NCBI GenBank assembly: GCA_039881145.1
Contig: JAYKKI010000138.1
Coordinates: forward strand, 983,501 to 1,047,500
Source: Druceiella hillmani
Lineage: Eukaryota; Arthropoda; Insecta; Lepidoptera; Hepialidae
DNA: 64,000 nt
Direction of reading: 5' to 3'
Both the position numbers and the translations under genes were made by a program. The notes under the pieces were generated by a model that saw only the letters and a program-made list of their open reading frames with translations, was not told the DNA's origin and ran no database searches. Position 1 is the stretch's first letter, and every line of letters starts with the position of its first letter. This document shows, one piece after another, positions 38,788-51,160 of the stretch.

Positions 38788-39004
38788 GAAATTTATTTAT
38801 TTATTTCCGCACTTTAATGTATCTAATACATACATATGGCGGGCTTATTGCTACGAGAGCAATCTCTTACTACCAACCAGAACACCAGTCCAGCCCCGCT
38901 CGACGAGCTTCCGGGAATCGAACCCGGGTCATCGCGGTGCGCCTCGCAATCAAAGGCCGTATACCTTGTGATCAACCCAATACACCACGGTGACGACGAA
39001 ATTT
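38788..39004 (-). mobile_element. tRNA-derived SINE, copy 2, with 7-bp target duplication
   Basis: On the - strand: head CGTCGTCACCGTGGTGTATT, A-box-like region, GGTATACGGCCTTTGA, canonical B box GGTTCGATTCC (38914-38924), then a body GAGCGGGGCTGGACTGGTGT ... GCAATAAGCCCGCCATATG, and a tail AAATAAATAAATAAAT. GAAATTT occurs at both borders (38788-38794 and 38998-39004), the target-site duplication expected of LINE-driven insertion. Total body about 203 bp. The two short frames read through it on either strand are translations of the SINE and not proteins. Confidence 0.93.
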
Positions 39005-42000
39005 GCATTATAATAACATATCAACCTGGATATACCTATATAATAGTTAATGAAATCATGTAATAAGTTAAAAGAGCATATTTTTCTCTTGTTGCACTAA
39101 TTTTTTTCTTTACTACTATAATAAAAAATTATGTAAAAACAGCGTTACTTGAAGTTTATTGCAAAACTATAGGCATATAGGTTTTTTGTCATTCATTGTT
39201 TACGAAAAAAAAGGGAGTTTGAAGTTAACGTTGATTCCAATCCATTGTCTTTGACATATTGTACTTGAAGGTTTGGCGCCAACTATCTGATTGCATTTGA
39301 TTTTATTTATTTGATTTTGCTAGTATCTAATGTCTCTAGGAGATGGCATCTCAGGTTATAATAATTTACTGAGTTGTCGTTCTGTAATGTAAACCCTCGC
39401 ACACATGCAGGCTTTTGATGGGTACTGACAGTAGAAAAAAGTGGTCACTTACAACAAAATGTAAACTGCCTTGTGATGCCACTGACCGAGATAAAATGCC
39501 CTTATAAGACCTTCTTAGAACCGCCTAACTTTTTGGAGGATTTTGCACATTATAGACTTAATTGGTATCCACAGTTTCCTAAAAACGTTTGTAAGATCTA
39601 TTAACAACAGACAAGCTCACATCGACATATTCTTGATTGCCACCATCCTCCGAAAAAGTACACACGTGTTTATATTTTGCTTCGTTTAATAAGTTTCTGG
39701 TCATAAGTTCGAGACATTTAATTTTATTGTAATATGTAAATAGGCCAAACTGCTGTAAGTTAAGTGTAGTCTTCAAATGTATTACGCCAAAGAAAATGGG
39801 ACAAAGACATCGAGTACTTGCTCTCCTACTGTAAAAATTCTGCCTGGATTTTGATACAAAGATTGATACAGATAATAAATAACAGAATTCTAGGGAAAGG
39901 GGGAAATATGTTCAAGGAAGTGTAAGAAGAATGAATGTGATAAGGAGAGCTGTTCCGAAAGATTGATGTGCAACTTTTGACGTCCTATAGGATAATGACT
40001 GATATCCTGTTGAATTGATATACAACGATGATAATACCTCATTAAAGAAGATACTTTGCTAGTCACTTATAAATTGGCCGAGAAGCTCAATTACAGTCCC
40101 GTAAAATGGAGCACATATTAGCAAATTTGGAAAATAGGGTACTTGAAAATTAAAAAAAGAATTGTGGTTAAACATATATTGGCCAATCCAAAATACTCGT
40201 ATAATATAAATGAATGAATAAATAAAAAAAAATAGTAGCGCCAAAAAAGGACACTGTTTGATTTTGCACCGATTAATATTGCCGCATATATGTCAGTGCA
40301 CTAACCCAACTAACACAAACCAGTTTCATCGTAACAAATATTTATTCTGGATTAGGAGCAAAGTCTCACTCACTCACTGAAATTGCCTGTACAATTTTTA
40401 TGCTTTTTATTATTTTATGTTTACTAGAAACTACGACCCGAAAAGATCGAATGTTACGGGAAAAAATATTTAGTTGAGTAAAATGAAGAAGAGAATTTAC
40501 TGCCGGTGTATACTTTATGAACTTCAAATTAACTATAACAAATATTTTAGGAATATTATTTTTACAATGTGAGACACATAAGGAGGTGATATGTTTCATC
40601 ATTTTATGTTACATCTCCTTTATTATTATGAACACAGAAATTTCATTGTTGCAAGGCTTTGCGAAATTGTGATTTTTTAAGATTTTAAGCTCAACCGCTA
40701 ACATGACTACATTTTTAACTTGTGATACAATAGAACAGATAAATAACATTTTAAATATTTTTAAAATTTTCAGAAACTAGGTCATGAAGAAAATAATTTT
40801 TTGAGGAAAGAAGCTTTTTCAAATGACTTTTGAAAACGTCAGTAATAATTGAATTTATGGTGCTGGAGTTTCATTTTTTTCAGAAACTGGTGACATAAAC
40901 AGAAAACGAATACACAGGTCGTTGTTAAATTGATATAGCCTGCTGGAGTTTGAAAATTCCTGAGTATAAAATAAGATGTATCCTGCACGCCTACTATTTT
41001 ATCAGAGACATAGCGCCATACACCTAATACTTTATTAGGTGCATAGGTCTTTCAAAGGTGAGCAATATGAATATTATTTTCCAAAAAGAAAAATTGGATT
41101 TTATCGGTAATTTTTTTCTTTTAAGTGTTATTTTTACAGATAGTTTTTTTAGGCGACTGAAAATGGTAAATATAATCAAAGTTAAAAAAAGTAAAGAAAA
41201 CAAAAAAACATTTTATAATAAATTAGGTTTTGCTTTATTTATCTTTTATATTTTAGAGAAGATATCTAAAAAAATCCTTGCTTCCTAAACCAAGTAACAA
41301 ATACGTGTAAATTCGTGAATATAATTTTAGAATTAGTTGGCATAAGATTTCTGCGCATAGATCTAGATCATGGATAAATATTATGGTCACCCATGCGGAA
41401 ATAGCAAAAGTATATGTCGAGCCCAAATTCAGAAATATTCTTGTGTTTTCTAATTTTAATCATGTAAGTTACTCATGAATATAAAAGGTTTAATAAATTG
41501 TTAAAGTGTTTTCAGGTAAAATACACATGCCTTAATAATTGAGTAAAGTTAATAAGAAAGGTAAGCAGAAGTAGGCTTTACCTTTAAAGAAATAGACGTA
41601 AAATCGTATACATTTAGAATGAAGATAAATTTAGAATAATGTACGGAGCGAATTTTGTTGGTAAACCGATGATTATCACGTGTCCGGGTTTTTTGCTAAG
41701 AAATTTGTTAAATAAGGAATAAATGAAATTATTTCCGCGGTAAAATGGACTAGAAACCAGTGGAATTACAGTAATAGTGACATTTAGTAATAGTGAATTT
41801 GTTAAACGGAAATTTTAAAAAAATATTTCCAATGAAAATAATTTGCAAAATATGGCCTTAATTTCGGCATTTCACAGAAAGAGAAAATGAAAATATGAGG
41901 AATAAAAGAAATTAAGCTATGGTCTGAAGGAAGACAATGGAGCAAGTCAAGTTTGGTTGGGTGGAGAGAATTATTTTGTCAGGATACGTTTAAAAATATG

Positions 42001-42230
42001 TAAGATAGGAAAATGTTTCTAATGATGGCATCGAACCTATTCTATAACTTACCTGCGTGAGAAGAGCAAGAACATTTAAGAGACAACCGATAACATCAGA
42101 AATGATGAGCGTGCGTAGATTTATTGAACGTAGATCCGGAATGTGAGCAGTGAGTTGATTAATTTGGCACCAAGATAATAAGATTTGCACGGATTACTGA
42201 AATTAGTGATTCTTAAAAGTTGTTCCGCCG
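39005..42230. other. AT-rich interior of inverted pair
   Basis: Contains two of the four TTTTCAGAAAC 11-mers (40768 and 40877, 109 bp apart, with similar following sequence) and two TGCTGGAGTTT repeats (40861, 40941). Frames up to 78 codons, none recognised. No gene supported. Confidence 0.45.
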
Positions 42231-42515
42231 AATACTGGTGTTCCGCAAGCTTAGAGGTATTCCTGTAAGTTTGCTAAAATTTTAAATCGGTTGAAACCGA
42301 GTTTAATACAAAATTTAAAAAGCAACAAAAATTTTATTACTGCACTAGTTGTGTTTCTCAATATCAACGAATATTTGAAAAAGATAAATGCTGACAAATA
42401 TAAAGGAGGGAATGAGAAGTCTTACTCATAAGACTATCTATTTAATCATTTTTCAAAACCATCGTAAGCAAAAAAACCTTAAAGAAATTAAGTCAGCTTC
42501 TTATTTTAAATTTCA
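42231..42515 (-). repeat. 285-bp repeat, right copy of inverted pair
   Basis: Reverse-complement partner of 36892-37180. Starts AATACTGGTGTTCCGCAAGC and ends TTATTTTAAATTTCAT. Interior sequence on either side is not shared, so the pair may be two independent insertions, or long terminal inverted repeats of a 5.6-kb element. Confidence 0.92.
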
Positions 42516-44595
42516 TTCTGTTTTCAGAAAACAGTTGAAAAAAGCTACGACCATATGTTTTCTCGTCACATACTTGTCAGTACATTAACTGATAAAATCT
42601 AATTTTAAAAACTTCAAAAACAGGTCCTGCATTTCTCTTGCCAAATCCTAGTAAATTAAACGTATCACCAATACGAAAGTAAAAGATAAATGAAAGAGCT
42701 AAAATTAATAAAATGTGTATAATTCTTGTCAATTTTTAAGCGTAATTTCTAATATTATTTTCAGAAACGCCGAATACAATAAAACTCGCAAATCTTCCAT
42801 AGAAAAAAATATTCGGTGATGCAATTAACTGACTTCAAAAATTGATTAAAATTAATTTCTTTAATTACTTCGTATTATTTAATATAACTTCAATCACATA
42901 AAATTAGATTCTGATTAACGTTGAAACTATTAAATTAGCAATGGTCATGATGTCTTATTTTGGAATTATTAAAACATTTTTTAACGCAATGAATTCGTGA
43001 GAAAAGATAGACCGCAAAGAGAACTTTCCTTTTTTAAATTTCGAGAAAATTCACGCTTCACATGAGACAAAGTCTTTAATTTGTTCGTAATTTTCCATTT
43101 TATACCGATGTTTTATTATATTCCGGCGAACATTTTTATCGTCTCAATTTTCCTTCTTGTAGTGCTCCTCAAGCTCTTTATAATGCAACTAAAGTCAATA
43201 TTCTAGCTAAACGCCCTAAATTCTATTTTTTTTGTAATTTTATGCAATACTAATTTGCAACAACTTCGCGCTGCACTAGTCCGATGACTTCACAAACAAA
43301 ACCAATGCTGCACGACTATACGGACGGATATGCTTTATACTTTGTGGGTTCAACGTTAATGCATTCAACGTTAATGCATCAATTGTTAATGCATTATTAG
43401 TCTAGTTTTTAGCGGTTGAAATCTCTACATATTCTGTGACAAAAGAAATTCCGACCGGCCGTAACATACTTAACGAACGAATAGAAGTTTTAAAGTTAAC
43501 AACTATGCAAGTTATTTTCGTTATTTTCTTTACCATCCCAACGATACTTATAATGAAATTCGTAACATTAAATCAAACATTACGATGAAATAGTAAAATT
43601 AATGTCGAACAGTACATTTAAATTGTAAAGATTTTTTATTTCTTTTATTTTAGGTTTTTAAAGATTTGTCTTATCAAAATGCGCTCCATGGAGTTCAATT
43701 AACCCTAAATTGGACATGCGCTATTAAAATTTAACAACAATTGAAAAGAAAAATTAAATATAAGACTCAGTATAAATGTTTTAGTTATTAGTGCCTTAAA
43801 CTAGTCAATTTTAGTATATATTTAGCCGAATGCAGTTTTCCAATCCTCGACAGGTTTTTTTTTAAACAAAAACTACATTTTATAATTATTTCGGTCCCAT
43901 GATAATAACAAATGTTTTCGGTTTAAAACACCACGATAAATTCAATTTCAAATTCATTCTGAACTATTTGCCACTCTTAACCAATTTTTTTCGGAATCTG
44001 AAGTCGAATCCACAATATCCATAAAAGCCTGGAAGACTAAGCCGATTGTTACAAATTAACATATGAGATTTTCTTTTTAAATCGTATTTCCTCTCAAATA
44101 TACAACGACCTATTTCGTTTTGAGCTTAACGGTAAGGAAGCAAATTACGCAGTTGCAATAAATGTTGACTAATGCAGCAATTGACTTGCTCCCTTCTTCT
44201 GCTTCATTGCATCTCCATTATTCACGAAACCGCAGAGTTTACACCCATTTTTTGGGTATAAAATAGGCGTTAACTCTACTGTCTCTAAGACGACATTAAT
44301 GAGGGCAGATTTTTTAAATAATTTAGGTCATTTATTATTTGTGTCTATTACGAGGCTCAAAAAGGATAAAAAATATAACCGAGAGTTTTTTAACAAATTT
44401 TCGAAGTAGAATTTTATAACATTTGTCTTTCAAACATTCTTAATGAGAAGCTGCTGGATCTCATACCTACTATGCTAGTAACAGTAGATAAAAGTGATAC
44501 GTATAAATTCACTCCGTGTAGATTGGTCTTTAACAGTTCAACCTAAAGACGTAAGACTAACGTTTGATACTTATGTGAAAAGAAAAAAATGGGAA
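42516..44595. other. AT-rich noncoding stretch
   Basis: Apart from three tandem 15-bp units at 43351-43395, nothing recognised. One more TTTTCAGAAAC at 42758. Confidence 0.45.
43351..43395. repeat. three 15-bp tandem units
   Basis: CAACGTTAATGCATT, then CAACGTTAATGCATC, then AATTGTTAATGCATT. Each holds ATGCAT and TTAAT cores of the type bound by homeodomain or POU proteins, but function is speculative. Confidence 0.9.
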
Positions 44596-44641
44596 TATAT
44601 AAAATAAATACGTAAATGCATTTACGTATTTATTTTATATA
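44596..44641. repeat. perfect 46-bp palindrome
   Basis: 23-bp arms meet at the centre (AAATG|CATTT) with no unpaired base: TATATAAAATAAATACGTAA is mirrored exactly on the other side. Such a spacerless palindrome can extrude as a cruciform and is normally unstable. Confidence 0.97.
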
Positions 44642-45664
44642 AATAATTTTTGTATAAAATATGGTTGTATAAAATAGTTGTTAAAACCAATAAAATAATA
44701 TTCCACTATTAAGGAGTTTGGCTGTCCCTCAGTGATACCGGGAATTAAGAATCTCTTGACGGAGAACCAAAATTAGTATTTTAAAAGTCTATAATTTTTT
44801 ATTTAAAAATATACGAATAATGTGATTCAATTATTTTCTCTTTGCGTCGATACATGTTATCATATGCGAGTTCAAAATAGACCAATAAGATAGCAAAAAA
44901 TAAGTCAGTACTTAGTTTTATATGACACCGAATAACTTAGAAAATCATTACAATACCAATCACAAAAATTCTCACTGGATTCGGAACTGTTCCGGAAGAT
45001 ATTAATAACGCGAATGCTGAGTTTGATCACAAACAATTCAGTCAGGTATATTTTTTTTCTGTAAAGATTGTGCCTCTGTATTAAAATTAGATTCGATTAC
45101 ATTTTAATGTTTAAGGAACAAAGTCAGTTGACAATACAAAAAAGGAAATAATGTGTTCACACTACCCACGTCAGCGATTCGTATTTTGATATCAATTGCT
45201 TACAGACTGCTAATGGAAGTAAATTTGATTTATTTGAAAAAATGTACATATAAACTACTTTTATTGACATGTATTAAAGACCAATAATAATAACAAATTT
45301 ATTTGCAGAGAAATGGTGTAATTCAACGTGTGTTTTCATAATATACCGTGAAGAAATAAAAAGTTTCATATTTATCTATTTTAGTACAGAACTCTATTTT
45401 CACTCGCATATAAAAATCGTTCCATCGATGTCACTTTAAAAACTAAAGAATAAATGCCCCCTCTATCTAGTGATGGACCAGTAAGGAATAGATATCATTT
45501 TCACTTTAATTTGACTGATGTTCTAATTAAAGTTAACCTAATGCGACCATTTGTTAATCTTCTCCAGCTTTCTACCTGTGTATTCAACTTATTATCTATA
45601 TTTAGTATTATACATACACACTAAATTTGTTGGGAATTAAAAAAACTGTTTCCTTATTTCATAC
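44642..45664. other. AT-rich noncoding stretch
   Basis: Nothing recognised. Confidence 0.5.
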
Positions 45665-46540
45665 TAGCCGTCCACCTTTGCTTCGTATGGCCGCTATAAA
45701 ATAATTAAATTAAGGTTTTTATACATATGTTTTTCTTTGCTTAAAGTAGTTCTGCCCTTTATTTCAGTATATCAAAAATGTAATGATATACCGTGACCAA
45801 ATAATCTTGTGATATTCTGGAACCAAGCGTTTCCTCTTTCCATTTGCCCTACGCGTGATTGAATAGTTCCTACCGAATGTCATCAAAATTCATTGGAAGG
45901 CTTTTCAATCCAATCTCCTTTTAATTAATGTGTTTAAAATTATTGCAAGACAATTTTTAGATACGTAACAATCCGCCCAGATATTACGGGTAAAATTAAA
46001 AAAATGAATTAAGTTTTTATTCTTTCATGTACGTAGTTCTTCATATGCACTTTATCTTAATTTAAAAAATCTAAGTTAATACCGCGATATTATATGCTTG
46101 TAAAATTTCCGTACTGGAACTCCCTGTTACCGCACCTTCCTCCATTCTCAATGTCTATATTTGAATACATCGCACTAAAAGTCATCAAAGTCGTATTTGG
46201 TTTTACAGTAGAAAACCCTTTATTTTCTTTTAAACTGACAATTCAAATATAACAGAGGATTGGAAAAATTTTAAATGATTATTAAATTTATTTTAATGAA
46301 GATTAATATAATGACCGAAATCTTGTAATTTTTGCTCCATGCATTTTTTTTAGCTTGAAACGATTTTCACTGAGTTATCCGTAAATGACAGATAAATCAT
46401 ATTTCCAACTTTCCATCAGACCATTTTAGAACTAAATTGTTTCCATTGGCATTTCAAACAGTATTGTCAGGGTTTATCACGAAAACGCACAGACCAGCGA
46501 CTTTGTTTCAAACTATATTCGCTTTATCTCAAAAGTTATA
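45665..46540 (-). mobile_element. probable non-autonomous Helitron
   Basis: On the - strand it ends GGACGGCTAG next to a T, the CTAG|T Helitron end, preceded by a weak hairpin-like CCATACGAAGCAAAGG. Near its other end it has GTTTGAAACAAAGTCGC and a GTGAAAATCGTTTC block, which parallel the 'ttgaaacaaagtcgc...acggattttgatgcgg' segment of Helitron-related repeats I know from insects. Between them is TTTTGATGACATTCGGTAGG. No coding frame. The 5' border is not resolved; 46540 is a minimum. Confidence 0.5.
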
Positions 46541-46724
46541 TATCATATCTACGCACTATATATTCTATGGAATTTGGGAAATTATAAGCTCTCATGTTTA
46601 AAAAGTTGTGTCAGTCGAACTAGAAGTTTTTGCACAAATCCCTAAAACAAAAAAAATAATAAATACCTCTCCATTATATTATGGTGCTTCCCTATTTGTC
46701 TTCAAAATACATTGTTTAACTGCA

Positions 46725-47131
46725 CTTTATACTCCTTGTTCCAATTTTAGCAAACATTTTAATATTGCTATTTAATATTTCAATTCGGCTTCGTTCAACT
46801 TTTTAGATGTTGTTTTCAACAAGTCGCTCATATATTACGAGCATTTTAATTACAATTAGAAAAATATTTGAAGCATTTGAGTTTCCTTTCTTTTATTTTT
46901 GTTTGTATTTTTATTGATTATGAAGTCTCAAATAATAAAATACAGGGTATATGTGTAGATCTTTCATAAGATTCTATAATACCAGATTGCAATTACATAC
47001 AGTGAATAAATTTATGAATAAAGACACCACAAAAAAGAATTTTTAGAAATTAAGATGTTTACCGAACATATTTATCCATCGTTCGGATATATATATGATA
47101 TATAAATATAACGTAAAATATTTACCCCTAT
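46725..47131 (+). repeat. left arm of 1.45-kb foldback structure
   Basis: Inverted counterpart of 47841-48180. Matched blocks in order include TTATACTCCTTGTTCCAATTT, AAATATTTGAAGCATTTGAG, TTTCTTTTATTTTTGTTT, GGTATATGTGTAGATCT, ACCAGATTGCAATTACA and AATATAACGTAAAATATTT. Similarity is about 80%, with an extra ~35 bp in this arm near 46790-46830. Confidence 0.92.
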
Positions 47132-47840
47132 AAAAGAAAGAGCAAGTCAAGTGAATCGCTTTCGAAGAACTCATGATGATTTTGAAGATCCCAAGGCCGA
47201 TAAGGTAATCCATATACGGTACTTATGGATATTTCGCAAGCCACCCTAGCTGTAATAAACTCGGAATACGAGACTATGATAAGAAAGCGTTACGCCAGGC
47301 CACGAAACCGACAATAACTACACTATAAAAGAGGAAACTTGGCAGACACGTTCAAACACATGTCATTAAGTTTAGTTCGTTGTAATCAATTAAATTAAAT
47401 TTGATTTAGAAAGTCTCTAAACGCAGCCCTGAGTGTCGGTAAATAAGTTTGTGAATCTGACGCTGAGATGAGAAAAGGTGTGGATTGTTTAAAATGTTAT
47501 AGAGGAACGAATGAGTAGATAACTTACGCCGATCGGGAATAACTTATTCCAGCTGTGATCAAAATTTACAAATTGGGTCATGTATTTTAGATGAAATATG
47601 TAATGTCAATATTTTAAGAGGTTTATGTTGAATAATCACACTTCATTGCATTTTCATTCATAAAAAGATAGAAAAACTTACGTTTGTTATTCAGGGAGAC
47701 GTAAAAGAGACAGATCCTATGAAACATTTTCCAAATGAATCTGATAGCAAAATGTCCCTATTTCGGTTGAAATTGTTTTTAAATTATTATCTTCAATTGT
47801 ATTTTTTTATTTAGTTTGTAGGACGTCCACATTAAATCAT
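47132..47840. other. unpaired centre of foldback structure
   Basis: 709 bp, slightly richer in G+C than the arms, with no matching partner and no frame above about 60 codons. It contains a TATA-box-like sequence. No transposase is recognisable. Confidence 0.7.
47324..47366 (+). promoter_or_regulatory. candidate RNA pol II core promoter
   Basis: TATAAAAG at 47324-47331 is followed at the usual ~30-bp distance by TTCAAAC (47351) and then GTCATTAAG (47362), both weak matches to the arthropod initiator TCAKTY. It lies in the centre of a foldback element and could be that element's own promoter or an LTR-like promoter. No open frame of note follows. Motif match only. Confidence 0.28.
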
Positions 47841-48180
47841 AAGGGCAAATATTTTACGTTATATTTACCGAACAATGGGTAAATAAATTAGGTAAACATA
47901 TTAATTTTTAAAAATTAATTTTGTGTGATTACTTTATTCATCAATTTATACTTTATGTGTAATTGCAATCTGGTACGTTATAATAGATCTACACATATAC
48001 CCCGTATTTAATTATTTAAGACTTCATTATCAATAAAAATATAAACAAAAATAAAAGAAAGAAACTTAAATACTTCAAATATTTATTTAATGGTAATAAA
48101 AATGCAACCAAGGTGAAATCTAAATCTTAAATAATAATATCAAAATATTTGTTAAAATTGAAACAAGGAGTATAAAATGG
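47841..48180 (-). repeat. right arm of 1.45-kb foldback structure
   Basis: Pairs with 46725-47131. Ends at AAACAAGGAGTATAAAATGG. Arms are diverged about equally along their length, suggesting an old element rather than a recent inversion. Confidence 0.92.
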
Positions 48181-51160
48181 AATTTAACGATATATTTTTA
48201 ATAGAAATTGTTTTACAGCTATTATCGTAGAAGGCAAAATTTTACTAAAATAAAATCAGATTTTAAAGGTAAAGTCAAAAATTTATTCATCTATGACACA
48301 ATTTTCAGTATACGAGTATGTACCAATATGTTAAATATAAATTCTAACGCCGAGATTTTATATTTAATAAAAAAAATAGTCACGACTTTTTTCATAAATG
48401 TGAGAGAGTTTTATTCCAGTAATAATGTTTAAACCGCAAAAGTACTTAAGCGTAATTTTTTTTTAAAATTATTTAATAATCTATGGGTGATACTTTAACG
48501 TAAAGACAAACAAATGTATAGATAAAGATAGAGATATATTATCCTAAAGGCGTAGTATCCTAAGGGACTTTTTGATATCTTCATTCGATTGGGATAAGTG
48601 TGGTTTGGATTGTAAGGGTTGGCATACTACTTTAGAAAATAAACTAATATCTAAAAACGCTGCTTTGATTTCCACTTGATACGCTCGTGATGCAAAATTT
48701 TCCAAAAATATATCGAAGTATAAATTCAAAAGCTATACCGCCCGCTAACTCTTGTTAGCCACGACAAGCGTAAAATTATATGCAAGGCAATTTAAAAAAA
48801 CCTTTGGTCTAAAAATTTGAAAGCGTAACTTATTTAAGGGAAAAAGAGCCACACCAGATTAAAATAGTCATGAGACGCCCGATTTTATTCATCTATTAGG
48901 GCGATCCTAGTGCTATCTCATGATGCCACTAACATATAAAGCTGAAACGGTTAGTAAAATAGGGCGTTACGATAGCGAAATAATTTCAACTTCCTAAACC
49001 TATGCTACTTCTACTTATAAACTCTGGCTATACGTATGTTACTTATCTTCATAATCAAGGTTTTAATTATTAAACTTAGGCAATAATTTCTGTAGCGTAA
49101 TTTTATGTTTGAAGTTACTAACGAATTAATTCTCCATAGATGTATGATGATACCGTACTCAGCAGATTTCACAATATATGTGTTACTTTTTTATATTATG
49201 TTTTCGCTAAACAAGTCAAAAACAATTTTTATTAAATGAAACTCCATTAAGTTTTATACCTACGTTCCTGAATAAAATAACGTTTTAATTTTTTTTTACA
49301 TCAATTGTTCAATTTATAACTCACTTTATATGCACCACCCAATCTTTTAACTTGCCTTTAATTTCAATTACTTTTAAAATCAAACTTATCTACCTTCTGC
49401 TGTTTTGTTATATTTATAAATATACATCTAATATATGTATTAATATGTTATTTCATAATAAATATTATTGTAGGCCATTCAGGTGTAAACAATTACAACT
49501 AACGCCACGACAAGCTGTAGTTTTATAATCCTTTCAAGTAATATCTTCTCTTTAATAGCGCCATTTGTTTTGTCTTTTGCAAGCGACCATGACAATTTAT
49601 ATATATTAAAATGTAATTTTTAATTCCTTTTTAATTCACGATTACGAAACATAGTTCATTTTATTTTTAATGAATGTTTTTAATGGTAATTTCTTTAGTG
49701 AAAATGGACCATCATGCTGATATGAGAAATAACTCGTATACACGTACATAGAAGCGAACACTAAGGAAGCGACATCTATTGGCCGCACTATCAAATAACT
49801 CGCAGATATATATGATTTAAATAACACTAAATAAATTACGCTACCTATGTGTGAATTCGTATTGTTTATAGTGGGGGTAGGTACTACTATCACATGCTCT
49901 TTCATTTAATTTACAACTTTTATAGTTATATTTATGAATTATAGACTGATGTATCATCACTAGCGACTACAGGTCTCGGGCATACTTCAGAAGAAAGAAG
50001 TCTTAAGATTTAAAAATGAGAGAGATTTAAAAAAGAGAGAGAAATAAGATAGGACAATAGAGGACAGAAATAATAAAGAGAGAATAGCGCTAAGACAAGG
50101 AAAGACGAAAAGCTTTCCCAGACCACTTTTGTAAAAGTAAATCATTGATTCGTTTCTTATTTCAGAAACAAGTTTATTTTAAATTTATTGGCAGTGCACG
50201 TGGTAAAGTTGTACCCTAAGAGAGTTACGAATCTAGACCCTAGATTTGATATATTTTCAGTTTCAAGATAGTAAGTAAAGCATAATGCGTTAATATGTTG
50301 TTAGATATTTATTTTAAAACATTAGGTCAATTAAATAGAATAGAAGAGGTTAACCCCATTGCAGGCGTCTTCAAAAATGGTTGCATTGATATCTCAAGAA
50401 AATAATCCAATATTTTGCAAATATTTTTAGATGTTAAAAATTTAGGATTTTAATAATCTCATGCTATGTCTTATATATAGATAATAATTGTTGATTGTAT
50501 ATTACGTTGCTGTATAGTGTGAAATTTTAACATTATATACAAATAAATTTAAATTAGCCAGTCTACACAAACATGATTCCAAATACATCAGTTTCAAAGT
50601 TGATGAAAAAAATCCCATTATCAATATTTAAGTCTGCAGAGAATAAATATAAAATATACGTAATGGCGAGTTTACAAATTCAGAAAAGATTGAAAAACAT
50701 TAATTTCGTATTTTTAGTCTATTATTTTTTTCCTTTTTAAGCGTTGCCCGAAAGAAAAAACAGCAAAATAAAAAATTCATCTTCTGCCTTTGAAGTTGAT
50801 CACCGTGTAAAATAATGAATAATAATGAAAATGTGTAACGGAAGTAGTCCACCGGAAAATGTTGACCATTTGTGAGTAAAAATATCAAACGGCGTGGGGC
50901 GTAGCGGCGTGCATACATTTCAGTGAGCAAATTTAGGACTCCGCTCACACCTGCGTGAATAAACGCAATGCGGAAGCGGGAGCTGGAACGAAGTGACGCA
51001 AAAGTATGTTGAAAGTTTCGTGATAGAGTTGTTGCTAAAACTTCAGCTCTAGCCAGGCTTCATTACATAAGACGTTTTCACGCAATTATTTTGTTCGTAC
51101 ATACTTTTTCATAAATATCGAAATAAAATAGGTTAAAATGAAAGAAATGTGTGTGCATAG
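48181..51160. other. AT-rich stretch with purine-rich patch
   Basis: 49960-50110 is a purine-rich segment (AGAGAGAG-type with many AAGA). Frames up to 87 codons (49642-49905, -) have no recognisable motif. No gene supported. Confidence 0.45.

Noticed and set aside
38823..39063. Short frames on both strands at 38.8-39.06 kb
   Set aside because: They read through the SINE, including its B box. The similar frame at 54485-54736 is the same SINE read again.
47251..47700. Solo LTR inside the foldback centre
   Set aside because: TATA box and a TGT start can be found, but there is no matching inverted TG...CA end, primer-binding site or target duplication.
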